A DNA stretch of 7,172 bases from the NCBI GenBank assembly GCA_021783525.1, contig JAJXTT010000087.1, forward strand, positions 1 to 7,172. The letters are read 5' to 3'. Below are positions 1 through 5,694 of this stretch, piece after piece. The notes below the pieces were generated by a model. That model searched no databases, had not been told where the DNA came from, and worked only from the letters and a program-made list of their open reading frames with translations. This DNA comes from Pseudomonadota bacterium (lineage in GTDB: Bacteria > Pseudomonadota > Gammaproteobacteria > Burkholderiales > Gallionellaceae). A program made the translations under genes and the position numbers. The number at the start of each line of letters is the position of its first letter. Within the stretch, counting starts at the first letter, position 1.

Positions 1-885
1 GCCGCGCTGATCAAACGACATAACGTTGTTGCCGTGTTAACCCAGCCGGATCGGCCGTCGGGCCGAGGCATGCACCTGACGGCCAGCCCGGTGAAGCAGT
101 TGGCGATGCAGCATGCGCTGCCCGTCCTGCAACCCACGACCCTGAAAAATGCAGAAATACAACAGACCATCGCCGGATTGGATGCCGACGTCATGGTCGT
201 TGCGGCTTATGGCCTGATCTTGCCGAAGGCGGTACTGCAATTGCCGCGACATGGTTGCCTGAACATCCATGCCTCGCTGTTGCCGCGCTGGCGTGGCGCT
301 GCGCCCATACAACGCGCCATCCTGGCGGGTGATGCCGAATCCGGCATCACGATCATGCAGATGGATGAGGGCCTCGATACTGGCGAAATCCTGCTAAAGA
401 AAGTGTGCAGGATCGAACCAACCGAGACGTCGCAGAGCCTGCATGACAAACTGGCCGAACTGGGGGCACAAGCCGTCATCGAAGCTCTGCAGGCAATGGA
501 ACTTGGCAAGCTGCGTCCGGAACAACAGGATACGTCGCAGGCAACATACGCCGCGAAACTGACCAAGGCTGAGGCACAACTTGACTGGACCCAGGACGCA
601 AAGCAACTGGAAAGAGCCGTACGCGGATATTTTCCGTTTCCGACCGCTTATGCGCTATTTGAAGGGACGCAGATCAAGATATTGCGGGCGAGCCTGGATT
701 CGGGCGCGGAAGCTGCTGCAGCCGGCACAGTAGTCGCGGTGGATAAAGATCGAATTCGCGTTGCATGCGGAAAAGGCGTACTTGGGCTGGAGATTTTGCA
801 GAAACCGGGGGGAAAGGCCCTTCCCGTCGCGCAATTCGTTCAAAGCTTTCCCGTTAAAGTTGGCGATCGGTTCAGTACAATTTGA
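1..885 (+). CDS. fmt: Methionyl-tRNA formyltransferase, 3' part (5' end outside window)
   Basis: Fmt transfers a formyl group from 10-formyltetrahydrofolate to the amino group of Met-tRNAi in the cytoplasm, giving the initiator used in bacterial translation. The reading frame is open from base 1, so the gene begins upstream; a GTG at 34 is internal (V in VVAVLTQPDRPSGRG). The formyltransferase core shows N-I-H followed by SLLPRWRGAAPIQ, and MDEGLDTG. The catalytic Asn, His and Asp fall at window codons 88, 90 and 126. These equal E. coli N106, H108 and D144 with a constant offset of 18, so about 18 residues are missing. The C-terminal tRNA-binding domain follows, with RGYFPFPTAYALFEG near codons 208-222. 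The in-window 294 residues plus 18 give about 312, normal for the family. The TGA stop lies 2 nt before the rsmB ATG, so the two are probably cotranscribed. The def gene often precedes fmt but is not visible here. Confidence 0.97.
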   Translation, partial: AALIKRHNVVAVLTQPDRPSGRGMHLTASPVKQLAMQHALPVLQPTTLKNAEIQQTIAGLDADVMVVAAYGLILPKAVLQLPRHGCLNIHASLLPRWRGAAPIQRAILAGDAESGITIMQMDEGLDTGEILLKKVCRIEPTETSQSLHDKLAELGAQAVIEALQAMELGKLRPEQQDTSQATYAAKLTKAEAQLDWTQDAKQLERAVRGYFPFPTAYALFEGTQIKILRASLDSGAEAAAAGTVVAVDKDRIRVACGKGVLGLEILQKPGGKALPVAQFVQSFPVKVGDRFSTI

Positions 886-887
886 CC

Positions 888-2159
888 ATGCAGCTCATTC
901 AACTGGAAGCTGGAAAGATAGTCGACAATGTTGTTCATGGCGGGCGCAATCTCACGCAGGTCTTGAGTGAAGCGCTAAGCAGAAAATTCGACACCGCGCA
1001 GGAGCGTGGGGCACTGCAGGATCTCTGCTATGGCACACTGCGCCATTACTCGCGGCTGGCTTTCATGCTGGACAGCCTGCTGGACCGGCCCGTGCAAGAC
1101 ACGGCGCTGCGGAACTTGCTGCTCGTTGCAATGTACCAGTTGCAATACACCAAGGCGGGCGCGCATGTGGTCGTCGACCAGGCCGTAAAAGCCGCAAAGT
1201 GTAGCAATCCCGCAGCCAGCGGTTTGGTCAATGCAGTACTGCGCAACTATTTACGCAGGCAGCCGGAATTGCAGGAGACTGCCGATCAAGAAGAGGAAAG
1301 CCGCTACGCGTACCAGAAATGGTGGATCGACGCTGTAAAAGCACAATACGGAACAAGGGCCCATGAGATCCTGGAAGCCGGAAATCGACATCCGCCTATG
1401 ACCCTCCGTGTAAATGCGCGGCATGCAAGCGTAGCTGAGTATCAAAAAATGTTGGCGTCGCAAGACATTATGACCCAGATCATCGAGCCGGGCGCCCTGA
1501 AGCTGGAACGCCCGGTGCCGGTAGACCGCCTGCCCAAATTCAACGAGGGCTGGGTATCGGTGCAAGATGCGGGCGCGCAATATGCCGCAAGACTGCTGGA
1601 CGTCGAGGACGGCATGCGCGTGCTGGATGCTTGCGCAGCGCCGGGGGGCAAGACTACACACTTGCTGGAATTGGCAGAGATTGACGTGGTGGCCCTGGAT
1701 AAAAAAGAACAGCGTCTGCAACGGGTACGTGAAAGCCTGCAACGATTGCACATGAAAGCCGAGATAACCTGTGGCGATGCGGCAAAGCCGGAAGACTGGT
1801 GGGATGGCAAGCCATTTCAGCGCATCCTGGCAGACGTACCCTGCTCTGCTTCCGGGGTGGTTCGCCGTCATCCAGACATCAAGTGGCTGCGCAGGCCGGA
1901 GGACATAGAAAGCTTCGCGGCACAGCAGGAACAGATACTGGAGTCATTGTGGCCGTTGCTGGAGAGAGGTGGTAAATTGCTATATGCGACCTGCACCATC
2001 TTTGCTCGCGAGAACGAGCAGGTAGTGTCGGCGTTTTTATCGCAGCACGGCGATGCGGTACGATCAGGAATATCTGTACCGGGCATGTCTGACGGTCAGT
2101 TGTTGCCAAACGAAGACCACGACGGGTTCTTTTATGCGCTGCTGCACAAACAAGCTTGA
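888..2159 (+). CDS. rsmB: 16S rRNA m5C967 methyltransferase RsmB
   Basis: RsmB (Fmu/Sun) uses S-adenosylmethionine to methylate C967 of 16S rRNA. I chose the ATG at 888, giving 423 aa. A TTG at 882 in the same frame overlaps the fmt stop and would add only two residues. Neither start has a clear Shine-Dalgarno, which fits coupling to fmt termination. Residues about 1-135 match the NusB-like N-terminal domain (ERGALQDLCYGTLRHYSRL, LVNAVLRNYLRRQ). The Rossmann methyltransferase domain follows. It has the SAM-binding motif DACAAPGGKTTH from residue 247, DVPCSASGVVRRHPDIKWLRR with Cys319, and YATCTIF with Cys369. In RNA m5C methyltransferases these two cysteines act in product release and as the attacking nucleophile. 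The C-terminal DGFFYALL is also typical. Length and motif spacing are normal and nothing appears broken. The 3' end overlaps the next gene by 26 nt. Confidence 0.97.
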   Translation: MQLIQLEAGKIVDNVVHGGRNLTQVLSEALSRKFDTAQERGALQDLCYGTLRHYSRLAFMLDSLLDRPVQDTALRNLLLVAMYQLQYTKAGAHVVVDQAVKAAKCSNPAASGLVNAVLRNYLRRQPELQETADQEEESRYAYQKWWIDAVKAQYGTRAHEILEAGNRHPPMTLRVNARHASVAEYQKMLASQDIMTQIIEPGALKLERPVPVDRLPKFNEGWVSVQDAGAQYAARLLDVEDGMRVLDACAAPGGKTTHLLELAEIDVVALDKKEQRLQRVRESLQRLHMKAEITCGDAAKPEDWWDGKPFQRILADVPCSASGVVRRHPDIKWLRRPEDIESFAAQQEQILESLWPLLERGGKLLYATCTIFARENEQVVSAFLSQHGDAVRSGISVPGMSDGQLLPNEDHDGFFYALLHKQA

Positions 2160-2760
2160 GTGGTTGTATCGGTCGCTCTGGGTGATCGGCTTGAGCTTGT
2201 GCGCATCCATCGCAACCGCGGAAGGTATCAGCATAAGCAAGGCCGAGGCTCGTCTGACCGACGAAGGCTATCGCATATCCGTCGACTTCGACATCCAACT
2301 GTCTCCGATGATCGAGATGGCCCTGAAACACGGAGTGACGCTGTATTTTGTCAGCGAATTGACCATCAATCGCTCACGCTGGTATTGGCTGGATACCGAC
2401 GTCGCCCGAGACGAGCAGGTCGCCAAGCTCTCTTTCAACGCGCTAACACAGCAATACCGGATCACTCACGGTTCCCTGTTTCAGAGTTTCAACGACCTGA
2501 AGGACGCTCTACAAGTACTTGGGCACCAAAGTGCACCGCCTGTGCCGATTGAACTGCTGGACAAAAAGGGCGGCGGATATTTCTCACGGCTATTGAAAAA
2601 AGGAAGCGAATGCTGTTCCGCTTTCGTGCAGATGAAATTGGACGTGACACAATTGCCCAAGCCGCTGCAGGTCAATGCGCTGACCAATGAAGACTGGAAA
2701 CTGGAGTCCGAACCGTATCGTTGGCAAATCACGCCCGTTGAAGCCGAGGCCAAGCCATGA
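2134..2760 (+). CDS. Exported DUF4390-family protein, function unknown
   Basis: This is a 208-residue protein that I assign to the uncharacterised DUF4390 family, from memory of its usual place just upstream of ntrY in betaproteobacteria. From the ATG at 2134 the protein begins with a basic n-region (MRCCTNKLEWLYR), a hydrophobic core (SLWVIGLSLCASIA) and a likely signal peptidase I site at ATA|EG near residue 30. It is therefore probably periplasmic. A TTG at 2164 would give a shorter signal peptide. An ATG at 2053 would bury the signal peptide, so I reject it. The mature part reads ISISKAEARLTDEGYRISVDFDIQLSP, suggesting a beta-rich fold, with adjacent cysteines in SECCSAF and no recognisable catalytic motif. 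The start lies inside rsmB with no good ribosome binding site, implying coupled translation. The stop shares ATGA with ntrY. This suggests a role linked to the kinase, but no function is demonstrated. Confidence 0.8.
   Translation: MRCCTNKLEWLYRSLWVIGLSLCASIATAEGISISKAEARLTDEGYRISVDFDIQLSPMIEMALKHGVTLYFVSELTINRSRWYWLDTDVARDEQVAKLSFNALTQQYRITHGSLFQSFNDLKDALQVLGHQSAPPVPIELLDKKGGGYFSRLLKKGSECCSAFVQMKLDVTQLPKPLQVNALTNEDWKLESEPYRWQITPVEAEAKP
2746..2749 (+). promoter_or_regulatory. Ribosome binding site for ntrY
   Basis: GAGG lies 7 nt before the ATG at 2757, inside the end of the DUF4390 gene. It supports that ATG, which overlaps the upstream TGA as ATGA. Ribosomes finishing the DUF4390 gene could restart here. 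Confidence 0.6.
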
Positions 2761-4898
2761 AGTATCTGGTCATCATCAGCGGCATCGTCGGCACGGCTCT
2801 CCTGTATCTGCTGTCCAGCGCCAGCGCCAATACGGAACTATTCTCGCACAACTACTACGTGTTATTGATGATGACCGGTGCCCTCGCGCTGGGTCTGGCG
2901 GGCCTGGTGGCCTCACAAGTGTGGCAGTTGCGCAACAAACTCAAACAGCAGGTATACGGTGCAAAACTGACATTGCGGCTGGTCATGATCTTCTCGGTGA
3001 TCGCAATCATGCCCGGATTTCTGGTTTACGCGGTTTCGGTACAGTTTCTAAGCAAAAGTATCGAATCATGGTTCGACGTGCGGGTGGAAAAGGCCCTGGA
3101 AGGAGGCTTGAATCTCGGGCGCAGTTCGCTGGAGAACGGGCTCGCCGAATTGGGAAAGAAGGGCCATCTGGTCGCCATGATTCTGGGTGAACAGGACCAG
3201 CGGCGCCATAACGATACATTGGCGCGCCTCATCAAGGAGGGTGGGGCACAAGAAGCTGCGGTATTCGGAAGCAAAGGTCAACTGCTGGCGTTTGCAAGCA
3301 GCGACAGGAACAGGAACGATACGGAAATACCATCCGTCGAATTGATGCAGCAGGCTTGGGAAAAGGATGGCTACAGCACCGTAGAGGTCCTGCCGGACGA
3401 TCAACTGATCCTGCGCGTGCTGATTCCGATGAAATCCTCGCTGTGGAAAGGGGAACGCAGGACGCTGCAATTCACGCAACCGGTATCCAGGCAGATTGCC
3501 GAAAATGCGGAGACGGTACAAGCGGTATACCGCGACTATCAGGAACTATCGTTATCTCGACTCGGACTTAAACGGCTGTACGGCGTCACGCTCACTTTAT
3601 CGCTCCTGATCGTATTATTAAGTGTCAGTTCGGCGGCATTCTATTTGAGCGAACAACTCAGCGCGCCGCTTGCAGCCCTGGCGGCCGGGACGTTGGCCGT
3701 GGCAAAGGGCGACTTCACCGGCAATTATCCGGTGCAGAGCCGCGACGAATTGGGCGCACTGACCGGATTGTTCAACCAGATGACCCGATATCTGGCCGAC
3801 GCGAAGCGGATGGGAGAACAGCAACAACAGCAAGTGGAGAATGCCAAGCTATATCTGGAAAGCGTGCTGGCGCACCTGTCGTCGGGCGTATTGGTGGTCG
3901 ATGAACAACATCGGCTGCGCTCCTCCAACCCCAGCGCGAATCAGATTCTGGGCGTGACGCTGCAGGACATCGAAGGCAAAACCCTTACGGAGATCGCCGC
4001 CGAGCATATTTTGCTACGGCCGTTCATCGGTGCGGTAATGCAGGGCTTCGATGAATCGTCCCAGCATGAGTGGAGGCAACAAATCGAGCGCATGAGCAAA
4101 AATGGCGACCAGATCCTGCTCTTGCGCGGAACACGGTTATCCACGATGGAGGAAGACAGCAGTTACGTGGTGGTGTTCGACGACATAACACATCTGCTGC
4201 AGGCGGAGCGCCAGGCAGCGTGGGGCGAGGTTGCCCGGCGATTGGCACATGAAATAAAAAACCCCCTCACCCCGATACAGCTCTCGGCAGAACGACTTCA
4301 GCACAAACTGCACAGCAAGCTGAGCGATCAGGATGCGCAACTGCTGCAACGCGCGACCCAGACCATCGTCAGCCAGGTTTCCGCGATGAAGAACATGGTC
4401 ACCGAGTTTGCCGACTATGCACGCGCGCCGGCAGCGCGCCTGGTCGAACTGGACATGCACCAGCTCTTGATGGAAGTGATGGGATTGTACGAAGCAAACA
4501 GCAACCCGATCACCCTGAAGCTTGATGCGCAACATACCTTGCTGAAGGGCGACGCGACCCGATTGCGCCAGGTGATCCATAACCTGTTGCAGAACGCACA
4601 CGATGCCTTGCAGCAAGCGGAACATCCACAGATTGTGCTTTCTACCGAGAATACCCCCGATGGTGCATTGAAACTGATGGTGAAAGATAACGGTAGCGGC
4701 ATACCGGAGCATATGCTGGGAAGACTGTTCGAACCGTATATGACGACCAAACAGAGGGGAACCGGGCTTGGCCTGGCTATCGTGAAGAAGATCGTTGAGG
4801 AGCACGGTGGAAAAATAACAATAGAAAGCCAGCCGCCGGGAGGGACTTGTGTAAGTGTGGTATTGCCTTTGGCTGTAACGGAAACGGAGATAGTGTAA
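2757..4898 (+). CDS. ntrY: NtrY-family membrane sensor histidine kinase
   Basis: This 713-residue sensor kinase of the inner membrane has the NtrY layout. Hydrophobic segments lie near residues 3-22, 33-55 and 71-96. A probable periplasmic region spans about 97-273, and a fourth segment spans about 276-297. A HAMP linker (about 298-350), a Q-rich helix (Q355-Q359) and a PAS domain (about 362-475, with GVLVVDEQHRLRSSNPSA) follow. The kinase core is complete. The H-box is RRLAHEIKNPLTPIQLSAER with the phospho-accepting His498. The N-box LLQNAHDAL has Asn613, the G1 box DNGSGIP starts at Asp644, and then come LFEPYMTTK and GTGLGL from Gly668. It should autophosphorylate and donate to the regulator encoded 1 nt downstream. 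NtrY proteins have been linked to nitrogen, redox or respiratory and envelope control in different proteobacteria; the signal here is unknown. Length and motifs are normal. Confidence 0.93.
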   Translation: MKYLVIISGIVGTALLYLLSSASANTELFSHNYYVLLMMTGALALGLAGLVASQVWQLRNKLKQQVYGAKLTLRLVMIFSVIAIMPGFLVYAVSVQFLSKSIESWFDVRVEKALEGGLNLGRSSLENGLAELGKKGHLVAMILGEQDQRRHNDTLARLIKEGGAQEAAVFGSKGQLLAFASSDRNRNDTEIPSVELMQQAWEKDGYSTVEVLPDDQLILRVLIPMKSSLWKGERRTLQFTQPVSRQIAENAETVQAVYRDYQELSLSRLGLKRLYGVTLTLSLLIVLLSVSSAAFYLSEQLSAPLAALAAGTLAVAKGDFTGNYPVQSRDELGALTGLFNQMTRYLADAKRMGEQQQQQVENAKLYLESVLAHLSSGVLVVDEQHRLRSSNPSANQILGVTLQDIEGKTLTEIAAEHILLRPFIGAVMQGFDESSQHEWRQQIERMSKNGDQILLLRGTRLSTMEEDSSYVVVFDDITHLLQAERQAAWGEVARRLAHEIKNPLTPIQLSAERLQHKLHSKLSDQDAQLLQRATQTIVSQVSAMKNMVTEFADYARAPAARLVELDMHQLLMEVMGLYEANSNPITLKLDAQHTLLKGDATRLRQVIHNLLQNAHDALQQAEHPQIVLSTENTPDGALKLMVKDNGSGIPEHMLGRLFEPYMTTKQRGTGLGLAIVKKIVEEHGGKITIESQPPGGTCVSVVLPLAVTETEIV
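4886..4890 (+). promoter_or_regulatory. Ribosome binding site for the ntrX-like gene
   Basis: GGAGA lies 7 nt before the ATG at 4898, within the last codons of ntrY. It selects that ATG over an upstream in-frame GTG at 4847, which would add 17 non-conserved residues ahead of the receiver domain. Confidence 0.7.
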
Positions 4899-5539
4899 TG
4901 GCGACAAAAAATATTCTGGTAGTGGACGACGAGGTGGGTATTCGCGAGTTGCTTTCCGAAATACTGTTCGACGAGGGTTATCGCATCCATCTGGCGGAAA
5001 ATGCCACTCAAGCAAGGCATTTCCGCGAGCAACACGTTCCAGATCTGGTTCTGCTGGATATCTGGATGCCGGATACGGACGGCCTGACCCTGCTTAAGGA
5101 ATGGGTTGAACGCGATCAGTTAACCATGCCTGTGATCATGATGTCGGGGCACGGGACGATAGAAACGGCAATGGAGGCGATGCGCATCGGTGCATCGGAT
5201 TTTCTGGAAAAGCCTATCGCACTGCAAAAACTGCTGGCTTCCGTGGAAAAGGCGATCCAGCACGGAGTGCCTGCAATCGGCTCGCACAAACCGCAGGAAA
5301 GTAGATCCAAGATCTCCGATAGCGAAGTCCGTACCCAGATGTCCCTGCCCCTGGACTTGCCATTACGCGAAGCGCGGGAGCATTTTGACAGCTTATATTT
5401 CAATTACCAGATGCAAAAAGAGAATGGAAACATCTCCCGCATCGCAGAAAAGGCCGGCATAGAACGCACGCATCTTTACCGAAAACTCAAACAATTGGGG
5501 ATAAAACCCCTTAAAAAAGGCTCAAGCGACATTCAATAA
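4898..5539 (+). CDS. ntrX: Short NtrX-like response regulator (receiver plus Fis-type HTH, no AAA+ domain)
   Basis: This 213-residue cytoplasmic regulator begins at ATG 4898, sharing one base with the ntrY stop (TAATG). The receiver domain covers about residues 4-122. It has acidic Asp10 and Asp11, phospho-acceptor Asp54 in LLDIWMPDTDG, Ser83 in MMSGHG and Lys105 in EKP, all key positions intact. LPLREAREHF at 154-163 and NGNISRIAEKAGIERTHLYRKLKQLGI (residues 176-202) match the C-terminal end of NtrX, with a Fis-type helix-turn-helix. Between about 123 and 153 there is only a polar linker. The AAA+ sigma54-interacting domain of about 230 residues found in full NtrX (normally around 450 aa) is missing, with no Walker A and no GAFTGA. 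The frame is clean, so this is a compact regulator rather than a frameshifted fragment. Its architecture resembles RegA/PrrA/ActR-type regulators, while its local sequence and kinase partner are NtrX-like. It is likely a sigma54-independent DNA-binding activator or repressor; the targets are unknown. Confidence 0.9.
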   Translation: MATKNILVVDDEVGIRELLSEILFDEGYRIHLAENATQARHFREQHVPDLVLLDIWMPDTDGLTLLKEWVERDQLTMPVIMMSGHGTIETAMEAMRIGASDFLEKPIALQKLLASVEKAIQHGVPAIGSHKPQESRSKISDSEVRTQMSLPLDLPLREAREHFDSLYFNYQMQKENGNISRIAEKAGIERTHLYRKLKQLGIKPLKKGSSDIQ

Positions 5540-5560
5540 CGCCCGGAAACCTTGCGTTGC

Positions 5561-5589
5561 GCCCGGCCGTTGTTGCTCTACGGCAGGGC
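5561..5589 (+). terminator. GC-rich imperfect hairpin after the ntrX-like gene, possible weak terminator
   Basis: GCCCGGCCG at 5561-5569 pairs with CGGCAGGGC at 5581-5589 around an 11-nt loop. This gives eight GC pairs and one G/A mismatch. It begins 21 nt after the ntrX-like stop. No U-tract follows (the next bases are CTTAAGGC), so it is not a classic intrinsic terminator. It could protect the mRNA 3' end or assist Rho-dependent ending, or it could be incidental, since it overlaps the transketolase promoter region. Confidence 0.4.
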
Positions 5590-5602
5590 CTTAAGGCATA
5601 AT
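5573..5602 (+). promoter_or_regulatory. Candidate sigma70-type promoter for tkt
   Basis: TTGCTC (5573-5578) and CATAAT (5597-5602) are separated by 18 nt and match the -35 and -10 consensus at 4/6 and 5/6 positions. Transcription would start near 5609, leaving a leader of about 85 nt before the ATG at 5695. This is the best promoter match I found in the gap, but it is a by-eye call. Confidence 0.45.
5588..5597. repeat. 10-bp perfect palindrome within the promoter spacer
   Basis: GCCTTAAGGC reads identically on both strands. It occupies the distal half of the spacer in the candidate tkt promoter and touches the -10 box. That would be a suitable place for a repressor, but a palindrome this short can arise by chance and I do not recognise the site. 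Confidence 0.35.
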
Positions 5603-5610
5603 CGGCGCCT

Positions 5611-5655
5611 TTCGTTGAAATTAATAATCAATATAAATTTATTTTAGTATCTTAC
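5611..5655 (+). other. AT-rich leader segment upstream of tkt
   Basis: This stretch is strongly AT-rich against a GC-rich background. It contains the palindrome ATAAATTTAT at 5633-5642 and TTGA-N9-TCAA at 5615-5631. No convincing second promoter with correct spacing is present. The segment would leave the tkt leader largely unstructured, or could bind a nucleoid protein. No ORF is evident in it. Confidence 0.4.
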
Positions 5656-5681
5656 TTGGCTTAGGCTTAGGGAAGTTTTTT

Positions 5682-5687
5682 AGGAGG
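5682..5687 (+). promoter_or_regulatory. Strong ribosome binding site for tkt
   Basis: A perfect AGGAGG lies 7 nt before the ATG at 5695 and fixes that start. It is the only full-consensus site in the window, which fits high expression of a central-carbon enzyme. Confidence 0.85.
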
Positions 5688-5694
5688 CAGGAAA

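Noticed and set aside
882..887. TTG start for rsmB overlapping the fmt stop
   Set aside because: It is possible and would give a 4-nt overlap, but the ATG two codons later is the simpler start; the difference is only two residues.
1251..1871. 206-residue minus-strand open frame inside rsmB
   Set aside because: It lies opposite the conserved RsmB SAM-binding region and has no domain signature of its own.
2053..2133. Longer DUF4390 start at ATG 2053
   Set aside because: It would overlap rsmB by 107 nt and place 27 polar residues before an otherwise clear N-terminal signal peptide starting at the ATG at 2134.
3819..3833. Run of five Gln codons in ntrY as a variable repeat
   Set aside because: It is a short CAG/CAA mix in the helical linker between HAMP and PAS, and too short to suggest slippage or phase variation.
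4137..5015. 292-residue minus-strand open frame spanning the ntrY/ntrX junction
   Set aside because: The + strand encodes the conserved kinase core and receiver here. The minus product is low-conservation-looking, rich in His, Arg and Gln, and has no motif.
5499..5520. Possible intrinsic terminator (GGGG-ATAAAA-CCCC followed by TTAAAAAAGG)
   Set aside because: The stem is only 4 bp, it lies inside the coding end of the ntrX-like gene (LGIKPLKKG), and it is followed by A residues instead of a U-run on the coding strand.
5615..5631. FNR-like box TTGA-N9-TCAA
   Set aside because: FNR-type sites need TTGAT-N4-ATCAA, that is TTGA-N6-TCAA. The spacing here is three bases too long and the inner bases do not match.
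5628..5641. CbbR/LysR-like motif TCA-N8-TTA upstream of tkt
   Set aside because: The TNA-N7/8-TNA pattern is too degenerate to mean anything in such an AT-rich stretch, and it is downstream of the best promoter candidate.
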